64,000 nucleotides of DNA from Pedobacter sp. W3I1. Lineage in GTDB: Bacteria; Bacteroidota; Bacteroidia; Sphingobacteriales; Sphingobacteriaceae. Each line of letters begins with the position of its first letter. Position 1 is the stretch's first letter. The notes beneath the pieces are model-generated. The model saw only the letters and a list, made by a program, of their open reading frames with translations. It made no database searches and was not told where the DNA came from. Positions 48,449-57,313 of this stretch are shown piece by piece. The position numbers and the translations under genes are program-made. The stretch spans positions 2,108,001 through 2,172,000 of the forward strand of contig NZ_JAUSXN010000001.1 in the NCBI RefSeq assembly GCF_030816015.1, written 5' to 3'.

Positions 48449-49446
48449 AAAATTATCGCTTGATCTTAATCCTAATGGTGTTTTTTTTTAATAGCGTTCA
48501 GGCTACTGAAAAAACGACTAAGAATTCTGTTTCTAATTCAGTAGCTGATAATTACGAGACTAGTGTTACCTTTCCTGCAGGTTTCTCCGTTGGCGATTAT
48601 ATCGAGTTTGTGGGTGTTCAGCCAATTTCAGCTGGCGCTTCAGGTTTTTATGAGATTTCAATAAGCTATACCAGGGGAAGCATAGCTGCCGCTGCTACCT
48701 ATATTGCAGCAATCTCTCATGCCAACCCAGCTATTTGGAGAGAAGTCGGATGTACAAACAGGAACAAATATGTAGACCTACAGCAAAACTTTACAATTGA
48801 TTGTAATACCCAGCAAGGCAATCCCAGGCTTAGGGTGCGGGCTATCAATACTTATGGATCTGTGGATGCTCCGCTTACAGTTTATATCAAAATAAGATCA
48901 ATAAATTTTAACGACACATTTACGCCATTGAGTGTGACAGGAAACGATTTGACAGTAAATAAGTTTTTGCCCATGACCAATGAATGGGAGCTTTATGTTG
49001 GAAATATAAGGGATTCAGAAAATGGGGCATCAATTGCCATAAAAGCACTCGCAAATGGAAATGTAGGCATCGGTACAACTAACCCACAGGATAAGCTAAC
49101 CGTAGCTGGTAACATTGGCGCCCGGGAGATTAAAGTTTCTACTCATGCAGGTGCCGATTTTGTATTTGAACCTACTTTTAAACTTCCAGATTTAAGCGAT
49201 CTGGAAAAATTTGTTAAAACCAACAAACATTTGCCTGAAATTCCAACGGCTAAGCAAATGGTAGAAAACGGCGTAAACTTAGGGGAACTTAATATTAAAC
49301 TGTTGCAAAAAGTGGAAGAGTTGACCCTGCATCTGATCGAAAAAGATAAACAACTTAACGTACAAGGCAGACAAGTAACAAAGCTCGAGACAAAACTAGC
49401 TCAACAAGATAAAGTCCTTCAAGAAATTTTAAAGAAATTGAAATAA
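48445..49446 (+). CDS. Array member 4: fibre-like protein, type B module
   Basis: 333 residues; signal peptide ends SVQA. The middle domain (about residues 40-200) is a beta-sandwich-like block with VTFPAGFSVGDYIEFVGVQPISAG, then two Cys (EVGCTNRNK, TIDCNTQQG), perhaps a disulphide. The module starts near 205 (GNVGIGTTNPQDKLTVAG) and is of type B: STHAGADFVFEPTFKLPDL, NKHLPEIPTAKQMVENGVNLGE, then NIKLLQKVEELTLHLIEKDK and a longer coiled coil with heptad-like Leu spacing. Starts within the stop of member 3. Confidence 0.82.
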   Translation: MKNYRLILILMVFFFNSVQATEKTTKNSVSNSVADNYETSVTFPAGFSVGDYIEFVGVQPISAGASGFYEISISYTRGSIAAAATYIAAISHANPAIWREVGCTNRNKYVDLQQNFTIDCNTQQGNPRLRVRAINTYGSVDAPLTVYIKIRSINFNDTFTPLSVTGNDLTVNKFLPMTNEWELYVGNIRDSENGASIAIKALANGNVGIGTTNPQDKLTVAGNIGAREIKVSTHAGADFVFEPTFKLPDLSDLEKFVKTNKHLPEIPTAKQMVENGVNLGELNIKLLQKVEELTLHLIEKDKQLNVQGRQVTKLETKLAQQDKVLQEILKKLK

Positions 49447-49448
49447 TA

Positions 49449-50528
49449 ATGAAAAATACCATCAAATTATTCGCACTCATATTATTCTATATTGTTCCGC
49501 TCGTGACTATGGCACAGACCCAAACCAGGGATAATGCTGGTCTCCAGGGAGATGCAGGGGCTGTATCAGGTTTTTTTGAAACAATAAATCCTGTTAACTA
49601 TCCTGCTGGAGCTAGCAGCTGGTGGCATTTGTTAGATGTTCGTCATAGTAATTCAGTAAATAATTTTGCCATGCAATTTGCAGGCAGTTTTTTTGATCAG
49701 AATCTTTATTTCAGAAAAACGAGTAATAATGCGGGTCAACCCTGGCAAAAAGTGGTGATGGAAAACGATGGAAAGGTAGGAATAGGAAGGGTTCCACAAT
49801 ATAATTTTGATGTAGGTGGGACGAGTAGAACAGATGGTCAGGCATGGTTCAGTTATGGAAATGCAAGTATAGGTGGATATTCCTGGACCAATGCTGCCCT
49901 CACAACAAACAGTATCGAGATTGTGAATAATCAGGGAACGGTTACGAATTTATCGCCTACGCTTGTTTTTCATAGGCATGGTAGTGGGGGACCACAATTC
50001 AGACTGGCGGCTGATGGTTCGAATATACTGTATCTGGAAAGTGCTGGAGCTAACTCTTCACGAAGTCCGCTGGCTTATGGAGGCGGACCCAATTCCTATT
50101 TTTCCAAGCTATATATTGATGCTGATCTTACCGCAATGGGTAATGTAGGTATTGGAACGGCTACGCCCCGCGAAAAACTTTCTGTCAACGGTAATATCAG
50201 GGCACGAGAGGTGAAAGTAGAAGCCACCAACTGGCCAGATTATGTTTTTGAAGAAGGCTATAATATTGGAACATTAAAAGGATTGGAAAGCTACATTAAA
50301 ACAAATAAACGTCTACCAGAGATGCCTTCTGCTGCGGGAGTTGAAACCAATGGGCTAGCGGTTAGTGAAATGTTTAAGCTGCAACAGAAAAAGATAGAAG
50401 AACTGACCTTGCATCTGATCGAGAAAGACAAACAACTTACTGCACAGGACGGAGAAGTAACAAAGCTCAAGGCAAAACTTATTCAACAAGATAAAATCCT
50501 TAAAGAAATTTTAAAGAAATTGAAATAA
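49449..50528 (+). CDS. Array member 5: fibre-like protein with knob-like domain, type A module
   Basis: 359 residues; signal ends TMAQ. The N-terminal ~85 mature residues (TRDNAGLQGDAGAVSGFF ... YPAGASSWWHLLDVRHSN ... LYFRKTSNNAGQPWQKV) recall pyocin-knob/tail-fibre domains with the W-xx-L ... lyfR ... W-xx-V order. A second unit follows (GKVGIGRVPQYNFDVGG, then FSYGNASIGGYSWT). The type A module starts near residue 231. The tail coiled coil closely matches that of member 4 at DNA level (LKEILKKLK end). Its N-terminal domain is a near duplicate of member 6; it shares one base with member 6. Confidence 0.83.
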   Translation: MKNTIKLFALILFYIVPLVTMAQTQTRDNAGLQGDAGAVSGFFETINPVNYPAGASSWWHLLDVRHSNSVNNFAMQFAGSFFDQNLYFRKTSNNAGQPWQKVVMENDGKVGIGRVPQYNFDVGGTSRTDGQAWFSYGNASIGGYSWTNAALTTNSIEIVNNQGTVTNLSPTLVFHRHGSGGPQFRLAADGSNILYLESAGANSSRSPLAYGGGPNSYFSKLYIDADLTAMGNVGIGTATPREKLSVNGNIRAREVKVEATNWPDYVFEEGYNIGTLKGLESYIKTNKRLPEMPSAAGVETNGLAVSEMFKLQQKKIEELTLHLIEKDKQLTAQDGEVTKLKAKLIQQDKILKEILKKLK

Positions 50529-51520
50529 TGAAAAAGATCATCAAATTATCGGTTCTCACATTTATTTGCATTTTTTCTCTGGCCTCTGTTGCACAGGCCC
50601 AAACCAGAGACAATGCTGGTCTCCAGGGAGATGCCGGAGCTGTTTCGGGTTTTTTCGATACAGTTAACCCGGTAAATTATCCGGCTGGAGCAGGCGGCTG
50701 GTGGCATTTATTAGATGTTCGTCATAGCAACCCTGCAAATAACTATGCCATGCAGTTTGCAGGGGGCTTCTACGATCAGCAGCTATATTTTAGAAAAACC
50801 AATAACAATCCCAGCCAACCCTGGCTAAAGATTGTCACGGAAAGTGAGGGGAAAGTCGTATTAAATCATCTGACGACAACTGGCGACGGAAATGTCCTCA
50901 ACCAAGGAAATGCAAGTGATTTTGCTGGCAACTTACTTATCCGGGCAAATACCGGTGGCAGATTTGAGGATAAAGGGGCACAGATTGAGTTTGTAATTCC
51001 AGCTGGTACTGCAGGCGATAATCCGTGGGGACAGGGAAGGATTATCACCGTTGCGGGGAATGGTGGTAATAGTAATGCTACAGGTAAAATGATTTTGGGT
51101 ACACGTAGAATGTTTGATAAGTATGGAAATGGCCAACAGTGGTTTTATGGAGATGATATTGTGATTGATGGAGTTGGAAATATTGGAATGGGGACGCTAA
51201 GCCCTAGAGAAAAACTCTCCGTAAACGGGAACATCCGCGCTCGAGAAATCAAAGTTGAAGCTACCAACTGGCCCGATTATGTTTTTGAAGAAGGATATAA
51301 CATTGGAACATTAAAAGGCTTGGAGAGCTACATTAAAACAAATAAACACCTGCCCGAAATGCCTTCTGCTGCGGAAATTGAAACAAACGGATTAGCGGTT
51401 AGTGAAATGTTTAAGCTGCAGCAGAAAAAGATAGAAGAACTCACCCTGTACCTGATTAACTTAAGTAAAAAAGTGGAGGAGCAGGATGCCTATATCAAAA
51501 TGCTAAAAGAGAAGAAATAA
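50528..51520 (+). CDS. Array member 6: fibre-like protein with knob-like domain, type A module
   Basis: 330 residues; signal ends AQAQ. The first ~85 mature residues repeat those of member 5 with few changes (TRDNAGLQGDAGAVSGFF, YPAGAGGWWHLLDVRHSN), after which the two proteins differ completely until the module: this one has a Gly-rich beta domain (NLLIRANTGGRFEDKGAQIEF, TGKMILGTRRMFDKYGNG). The module starts near 217 (GNIGMGTLSPREKLSVNG), type A, and matches member 5 again through ETNGLAVSEMFKLQQKKIEEL. The two genes thus share both ends and differ in the centre. Confidence 0.83.
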   Translation: MKKIIKLSVLTFICIFSLASVAQAQTRDNAGLQGDAGAVSGFFDTVNPVNYPAGAGGWWHLLDVRHSNPANNYAMQFAGGFYDQQLYFRKTNNNPSQPWLKIVTESEGKVVLNHLTTTGDGNVLNQGNASDFAGNLLIRANTGGRFEDKGAQIEFVIPAGTAGDNPWGQGRIITVAGNGGNSNATGKMILGTRRMFDKYGNGQQWFYGDDIVIDGVGNIGMGTLSPREKLSVNGNIRAREIKVEATNWPDYVFEEGYNIGTLKGLESYIKTNKHLPEMPSAAEIETNGLAVSEMFKLQQKKIEELTLYLINLSKKVEEQDAYIKMLKEKK

Positions 51521-51577
51521 GCAGGTATATCATTTAGAAAAATTGCAGCCACTACCATTTAAATCAAACGTATCTCA

Positions 51578-52411
51578 ATGATGAAGAAACTCCTTTTAAT
51601 TTTATTTTTATTACAGCCATTTATATTAATGGCTCAATATGGTAAAGAAGTTGTAGCCAGCCCCTCGCAACAACTATATGTATTTTTAGGCGCTTTACCT
51701 CCCAGCGATGGTTCCAATTTCCAAAAAATGAAGGTGGAAATCCTGGGAGGTGCATGGGAATCCTATTCTACAGGTGAAACCGTTTTTTATATTTCAAACC
51801 GCAATGAGTTGAGGATAACTAAATTTACCAATGGAGGCTTATCCGATCGGTATTCGCTTCATGCATACAACAATGCAAATGGGAATATCGATTTTTATCT
51901 GATCACCAGTAATTGGATAGCAATGGCTGTAAAATCCTGTATGCTTGGTGGTGATGCTACCCGGTTAATTGTGAATACAGTTACCGAGTCACTTCCTGCT
52001 GGTCTTGTTGAAATTACTCCTTTAAATATCAAACCTATACTAACAAGTGATTATGATGGGAATATGGCCATCAATATGGCCAGTCCTGATGGCAATTACA
52101 AGTTATCAGTAAACGGAAAAATGCGTACTAAAGAGGTAAGGGTTGACGCGCTGAATTGGCCCGACTATGTATTTGACGATGCTTACCCTATTGGAACTTT
52201 GAAAGAGTTGGAAAGTTATATCACAGCCAATAAACACTTACCCGATATGCCTACAGCCAAAGAGATTGAAGCCAATGGCCTGGAATTGGGCGAAATGGTA
52301 AAAATGCAGCAAAAAAAGATAGAGGAGCTTACCCTGCATCTGATCAGCCTGGATAAAAAAGTTGGCGCATTGGAACGTGAAAATCGGAAACTCAAAGTAA
52401 AGCACAAATAG
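51578..52411 (+). CDS. Array member 7: fibre-like protein, type A module without GIGT motif
   Basis: 277 residues; signal ends LMAQ. The middle (residues ~20-175) is a beta domain: QQLYVFLGALPPSDGSNFQK, VEILGGAWESYSTGETVFYIS and LHAYNNANGNIDFYLIT, similar in order to member 11. The usual GNVGIGT lead is replaced by DGNMAINMASPDGNYKLSVNG; the type A module then runs from about 177 with LNWPDYVFDDAY and NKHLPDMPTAKEIEANGLELGEM. A start at 51581 (second ATG) is also possible. A 100-base gap follows. Confidence 0.8.
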   Translation: MMKKLLLILFLLQPFILMAQYGKEVVASPSQQLYVFLGALPPSDGSNFQKMKVEILGGAWESYSTGETVFYISNRNELRITKFTNGGLSDRYSLHAYNNANGNIDFYLITSNWIAMAVKSCMLGGDATRLIVNTVTESLPAGLVEITPLNIKPILTSDYDGNMAINMASPDGNYKLSVNGKMRTKEVRVDALNWPDYVFDDAYPIGTLKELESYITANKHLPDMPTAKEIEANGLELGEMVKMQQKKIEELTLHLISLDKKVGALERENRKLKVKHK

Positions 52412-52511
52412 TGTTAGGCTTTGATCTAAACCAATAACCAGATCAGCAAAAATTCAATATCCTGCAGAATTAAAAAATCCAGAGTATTTAATATTCAACT
52501 AAACTGTAACA

Positions 52512-53438
52512 ATGAAATTCAAATTATTTTCCATCTGTTTACTCTATAGTAGTATAACCTTGGCCCAGATCCAGGTGGTAACTACTGGTAACAATGTAAT
52601 CGATCCTGCCAACCCCTATGGTGCTGATGTGGTCATTGGTAGTGATGCTGCGGGAGGGATCAGACATAATAGTAGTATGATGTGGTGGTCGAACACCAGT
52701 GCTTCCCGCATTAGTAGTTCTGGTAATGACTTCCATTTTTCTGTATGGAGTAGCGATGAACCCAACATATCACTTGCTACCGGGCTTGGTGGAAGTAGTT
52801 TCTTTAGAGGAAATGTTGGCATTGGAACAACAACACCTGGCTCAACATTAACAGTAAGATCTGGTAGTGGAACGGGGGTAAGTATCAATCCTGGTTCAAA
52901 TCCCTATTTTGGAACATTGGGGTTTAACCGTGAGTCGGCCACAGGGGCGATTTTTGACCCGGCAGGAAAAGCATTTCAGATCAATAATGGTGGTGGTGAC
53001 CAGAATCTCCATATTCAGGTTTATAACGGTGATGGAACGCTTGTGACTAACAATTCGTTTGTTATCTCTGGTACCAATGGGAATGTAGGCATTGGAACAG
53101 CAAGCTTAAGCGAAAAGCTCAGTGTAGAAGGGAAAATCAGGGCACGCGAAATCAAGGTAGAATCCGCCTTATGGCCTGATTATGTTTTCGAGGCACACTA
53201 CCCCATCATTAGCCTAAAGAATCTCGATTTATATATCAAAGAAAACAAGCACTTACCAGGCATGCCTTCAGCCAAAGAAGTTGCCGCAAATGGTATTGAA
53301 CTGGGTGAGATGAACAAAAAATTATTAGAAAAAATTGAAGAACTGACTTTACATTTAATTGAAAAGGATAAAAAAATCGATGCGCTTATTGAAAGAGTGG
53401 AAGTTCTTGAAAATAACAAACCTAAAACCGACAAATAA
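52512..53438 (+). CDS. Array member 8: fibre-like protein, type A module
   Basis: 308 residues; signal ends TLAQ. The middle carries DVVIGSDAAGGIRHNSSMMWW, then GNVGIGTTTPGSTLTVRSG near 98 and a Gly/Asn-rich beta unit (FQINNGGGDQNLHIQVYNGDG). The module starts near 190 (GNVGIGTASLSEKLSVEG), type A with ALWPDYVFEAHYPI and NKHLPGMPSAKEV. The end (NNKPKTDK) and the DNA after it (AAAAGCCTTAAG) reappear just before member 10. A weak hairpin (AAAGCC 53438-53443 / GGCTTT 53461-53466) follows. Confidence 0.82.
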   Translation: MKFKLFSICLLYSSITLAQIQVVTTGNNVIDPANPYGADVVIGSDAAGGIRHNSSMMWWSNTSASRISSSGNDFHFSVWSSDEPNISLATGLGGSSFFRGNVGIGTTTPGSTLTVRSGSGTGVSINPGSNPYFGTLGFNRESATGAIFDPAGKAFQINNGGGDQNLHIQVYNGDGTLVTNNSFVISGTNGNVGIGTASLSEKLSVEGKIRAREIKVESALWPDYVFEAHYPIISLKNLDLYIKENKHLPGMPSAKEVAANGIELGEMNKKLLEKIEELTLHLIEKDKKIDALIERVEVLENNKPKTDK

Positions 53439-53537
53439 AAGCCTTAAGAGAAAAATTAGGGGCTTTATAATAAAATCACCAACAAGCGCTTTATAAAACG
53501 GAGCGTTAAACTTTGAAAGTATAATCAAAACAGAATT

Positions 53538-54296
53538 ATGAAATTAAAATTAACGCTTTTTTTTAATCTTGTATACTCAAGCTTCTTATTTGCACAGCAA
53601 GAGCAGTTAACATTTACACATCAAAACATCGATTTCTCGGCAGCTCCCAGAACATCTATCAATCCGATGTCTATTAAGCTCTGGGATAATTATAATAATG
53701 GAGGGCCTACTTCTTTTGGCACCGTAATGGAAATTTATGGCTTGTCTAGTCATCAAACGGGCCAGTTATATTTTGGTGGATGGGATAATTCTAAAATTCG
53801 GTACAGAGAGGCTTTTTATGCTCAAGGCAGTTGGTCTGATTGGATGACATTGTTGGATTCAAAAAACAATGTAGAATCTTCTGGGAAATTAATGATTACA
53901 GGACAAGGAAATCATTATATCACCGGAGGTAATTTTGGCATCGGTACAATCAACCCACAAGATAAACTTACGGTGGCCGGAAAAATTGGCGCACAGGAAA
54001 TTAAGGTTTCTACGAATGCAGGTGCTGATTTTGTGTTCGAGCCTGGTTACAAACTCCCTGATTTAAATGAACTGGAAAAATTTGTAAAAACCAACAAACA
54101 TTTGCCAGAGATCCCTACAGCCAAAGAAATGATAGAAAACGGCATTAACTTGGGCGAACTTAACGTTAAGCTGCTGCAAAAAGTAGAGGAATTAACCTTA
54201 CACCTGATTGAGAAAGATAAGCAGATGAGTGCTTTGCAAGCTGTGGTTGAAGGACAGGCAAAAATACTGAAGGATATTCAAATGAAACTTAAATAA
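53538..54296 (+). CDS. Array member 9: knob-like fibre protein, type B module
   Basis: 252 residues; signal ends LFAQ. One short variable domain (residues ~20-125) with ISIKLWDNYNN-like and EIYGLSSHQTGQLYFGGWDN, then RYREAFYAQGSWSDWMTLLDSKN. This W-SDW-LL pattern matches knob domains of tail-fibre proteins, related to members 5 and 6. The type B module begins near 131 (GNFGIGTINPQDKLTVAG) with NAGADFVFEPGYKLPDLNEL. Followed by a 194-base gap that contains gene remains. Confidence 0.82.
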   Translation: MKLKLTLFFNLVYSSFLFAQQEQLTFTHQNIDFSAAPRTSINPMSIKLWDNYNNGGPTSFGTVMEIYGLSSHQTGQLYFGGWDNSKIRYREAFYAQGSWSDWMTLLDSKNNVESSGKLMITGQGNHYITGGNFGIGTINPQDKLTVAGKIGAQEIKVSTNAGADFVFEPGYKLPDLNELEKFVKTNKHLPEIPTAKEMIENGINLGELNVKLLQKVEELTLHLIEKDKQMSALQAVVEGQAKILKDIQMKLK

Positions 54297-54490
54297 ATCT
54301 CTTCGTAAAAATAAAATGTGCATCCATCGTTTTGGATGGAAAATGTGGTGAGCTGACATTAAGCTGTTGTGAAAAGTGTAGTGATTCGCACGATATCTAC
54401 TAAATAAAAAAAACAAAAAACAATGTCCTCACCCAAAGCCTAAAGTCTCGAAATAACTAATCTAAAACCGATAAACAAAAGCCTTAAGTT

Positions 54491-55564
54491 ATGAATTTTA
54501 AGTTTTTAATGATCTTATTTGTATTGTCTGGCGGTAGCCTGGCTTATGCGCAGAATACTTTTCCTACGAACGGCCCGGCGGGCATCGGTACGCTTAGTCC
54601 GGATGCGCCCCTGCAGATATTTGTTGGTCCGGACAGCAAACCGGCGGGGGTGGTATCAGCTGCTCAAACGACCTTAAAGTTATCACGGTTTGGTACAGGG
54701 AACTATAGTTATCATGAATCAGCTGAGTTTAGGATCGCTCATGGTGGCCCATACTATTCGGGATCAAGGTTAGATCTATATGTAAACGGGGGAAATAACC
54801 AGAACAATATTCCAGATCAGCATGCAATGACCTGGCAATATAATGGAAATGTGGGGATTGGTACCAATAATCCAACGACTTTACTTCAATTGGGTGATTT
54901 TAACAGCTCAAATCAGCCAAAACAGGTTCTTATTCCTGGTAACTATAATTTCGAGAGACTTCAGCTTGGGCAATTGGGGAATGGAAATTCGGCTTTAGAA
55001 ATGGTTAATCATAACTCAGCAGAAAACTCATACGGTATAAGATTAATGGCAAATATCGATAACGGTGGCCCAGGCTTACAATTTCAGTATGCAAAGAGTA
55101 AGAGCAGTTATGATGCGCTCGAATACCAGACTGCAATGTTTTTGGATCTGAATGGTCAGATTGGTATCGGTACACTTACTCCACGAGAAAAACTTTCAGT
55201 AAATGGCAATATCCGAGCACGAGAGGTGAAAGTAGAAGCCACCAACTGGCCTGATTATGTTTTTGAAAAAGATTATAATCTTGGAACGTTGAAAGGATTA
55301 GCTAGTTATATTAAAGCGAATAAACACCTGCCGGGGATGCCAACGGCAGAAGAAATTACTAACAAAGGTTTAGAACTGGGCGAAATGGTTAGGTTACAGC
55401 AAGAAAAAATTGAAGAACTGACTTTGCATCTGATCGAAAAGGAGAAAGCCATTGAAAAAGAAGTATTGGTCAGCAAAGTGCAGCAAGTCCAGATAGAAGG
55501 GTTGGAGAAAGGTTATCTCGAATTAAAACAACAGCTACAATTGTTGATTAGACAAAAGAAGTAA
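54491..55564 (+). CDS. Array member 10: fibre-like protein, type A module
   Basis: 357 residues; signal ends AYAQ. Mature start NTFPTNGPAGIGTLSPDAPL, then an FRIAHGGPYYSGSRLDLYVNG unit, a second GNVGIGTNNPTTLLQLG near 118, and NGNSALEMVNHNSAENSYGIRLMANI. The type A module starts near 221 (GQIGIGTLTPREKLSVNG) and has the longest coiled coil of the array (about 60 residues after EELTLHLIEKEK). The 194 bases before it include a relic of a member-8-like 3' end, suggesting a lost gene. Confidence 0.83.
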   Translation: MNFKFLMILFVLSGGSLAYAQNTFPTNGPAGIGTLSPDAPLQIFVGPDSKPAGVVSAAQTTLKLSRFGTGNYSYHESAEFRIAHGGPYYSGSRLDLYVNGGNNQNNIPDQHAMTWQYNGNVGIGTNNPTTLLQLGDFNSSNQPKQVLIPGNYNFERLQLGQLGNGNSALEMVNHNSAENSYGIRLMANIDNGGPGLQFQYAKSKSSYDALEYQTAMFLDLNGQIGIGTLTPREKLSVNGNIRAREVKVEATNWPDYVFEKDYNLGTLKGLASYIKANKHLPGMPTAEEITNKGLELGEMVRLQQEKIEELTLHLIEKEKAIEKEVLVSKVQQVQIEGLEKGYLELKQQLQLLIRQKK

Positions 55565-55602
55565 AGGATATTATAGTTTCACAACAAAAAAAATGTAGAC
55601 GA

Positions 55603-56439
55603 ATGAAAAAAATATATTTTTTATTAATTGTTCTTTGTACGACTGCAAGCGTAAACGCCCAAAATATCAACTTTGGTGATACGGGTGGTTTCTTCGGATG
55701 GTTCCGTTTAGGAACGTTAACATTGCAGCAGCAAGGCGCAGATGCATCGATCCAGGTTATTTCTGGAGGTGGTTATAACGCAAGTTATCATCAAAATGGC
55801 GAGTGTCATATCCATTTTAGAACAAGTAACGGTGCTTCTCAGCTGGATGGTTTTTTTGCATCTGGTAGCTTTTACAATACAGGTAGAACGAAGATCCTTT
55901 CTTCAATTCGTGTAATCCAGACCAATCTCTACACTTGGGAGTTTTATGCAATGATGCCTAGTTATACTGGGCAAGAAGCTGTATTATCCCTTAGTTCGGT
56001 TTCTGGGAGCTGGCAACCATCTCTTGCCAAATTAGATCCTCCTACTAATTTAACTGCTCTCGATTTAACAGAAGAATTCTTGGTTTCCAGTAAAACTTAC
56101 TTTATGGATAATGTTGGCATTGGAACTACAACGCCGAGGGAAAAATTATCTGTCAACGGCAATATCCGGGCAAAAGAAGTAAAAGTAGAATCAACAAATT
56201 GGCCAGATTATGTTTTTGGAGAAAATTATCAGCTCACCTCACTACCTGATCTTGAGAAGTATATTATGACGTACAAACATCTACCAGAAATGCCAAGTGC
56301 AGATGAGGTTAGCCTAAATGGACTTGAAGTTGGAAAAATGAATAACCTCCTGTTAAAGAAGATGGAAGAAATGACGTTAATGCTCATTGAACAGGATAAA
56401 CAGATCAGAAAATTAAAGGAACAAATCAAATTAAAATAA
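55603..56439 (+). CDS. Array member 11: fibre-like protein, type A module
   Basis: 278 residues; signal ends VNAQ. The middle (residues ~20-165) has GDTGGFFGWFRLGTLTLQQQ, NASYHQNGECHIHFRTSNG and TWEFYAMMPSYTGQEAVLS, a beta domain similar in order to member 7. The module starts near 169 (DNVGIGTTTPREKLSVNG), type A with NWPDYVFGENYQL; the coil is altered to NLLLKKMEEMTLMLIEQDK. Its stop is one base from the start of member 12. Confidence 0.82.
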   Translation: MKKIYFLLIVLCTTASVNAQNINFGDTGGFFGWFRLGTLTLQQQGADASIQVISGGGYNASYHQNGECHIHFRTSNGASQLDGFFASGSFYNTGRTKILSSIRVIQTNLYTWEFYAMMPSYTGQEAVLSLSSVSGSWQPSLAKLDPPTNLTALDLTEEFLVSSKTYFMDNVGIGTTTPREKLSVNGNIRAKEVKVESTNWPDYVFGENYQLTSLPDLEKYIMTYKHLPEMPSADEVSLNGLEVGKMNNLLLKKMEEMTLMLIEQDKQIRKLKEQIKLK

Positions 56440-56440
56440 C

Positions 56441-57313
56441 ATGATCAAATTAATTGTGAGTCTGATTTTTTGCGGTGTGGTAACATCTGGATTTGCACAG
56501 ACATTTTATTCAGGGAATAATCAAATTGCAGTCACGATAGACGCTAACGACAATTTTAGCTTTGCCGGAAAAACTGTCGCACATTACGGATTGGGATGGT
56601 ATAGTGAACAGTCCAATGTGCCGCCCTCCGCTTTTATTTCTGGATTTGCCGGTATTAGGCTGTTTACCGGGGGCCAATCAAGGTTATTGATTGATGGCAA
56701 TGGTCTTGTTGGAATAGGTACAAATACTCCCTTAGGTAAACTTGATGTTCGTGGAACAACATTTATTGGAACGAATGATCTGGTTTTGGGTTCAACAGGT
56801 TCTTTTATCCAGATTGATCAAGGTAGTGTAACAGGAAATAGCTACACTCAATTAAGGGCCTTTAGCAATGGGGGAGCCCTAACCAATAATTTAATATTAC
56901 AAAATAGTGGTGGGAATGTAGGGATCGGCACAACAAATCCAACTGATATGCTTACCGTTGCAGGTAAAATCGGTGCCCGTGAAATTAAAGTTGCTACTAA
57001 TGCAGGTGCCGATTTTGTATTTGAGCAAGGCTATAAACTTCCAGAGTTAGCAGAACTGGAAAAATTTGTTAAAATCAATAAACACCTGCCCGAGATTCCT
57101 ACGGCCAAACAAATGGTAGAAAACGGTGTAGACCTTGGCGAGCTAAATATTAAACTCCTGCAAAAGGTAGAGGAACTTACCCTGCATCTGATTGAAAAAG
57201 ATAAAGAACTTAAAGCGCAACAGTTGATTATTAACAGCTACGGAGAAAGACTGCACAATTTGGAGCATAGCTTTAAAACTAAGAAATCCATACATATTAA
57301 AAATAAACTATGA
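56441..57313 (+). CDS. Array member 12: fibre-like protein, type B module
   Basis: 290 residues; signal ends GFAQ. The middle includes FYSGNNQIAVTIDANDNFSF, then VGIGTNTPLGKLDVRG near 90 and LVLGSTGSFIQIDQGSVTGN. The type B module begins near 158 (GNVGIGTTNPTDMLTVAG). A 90-base stretch of the module (56950-57039) is identical to 57693-57782 in member 13. Overlaps member 13 by four bases. Confidence 0.83.
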   Translation: MIKLIVSLIFCGVVTSGFAQTFYSGNNQIAVTIDANDNFSFAGKTVAHYGLGWYSEQSNVPPSAFISGFAGIRLFTGGQSRLLIDGNGLVGIGTNTPLGKLDVRGTTFIGTNDLVLGSTGSFIQIDQGSVTGNSYTQLRAFSNGGALTNNLILQNSGGNVGIGTTNPTDMLTVAGKIGAREIKVATNAGADFVFEQGYKLPELAELEKFVKINKHLPEIPTAKQMVENGVDLGELNIKLLQKVEELTLHLIEKDKELKAQQLIINSYGERLHNLEHSFKTKKSIHIKNKL

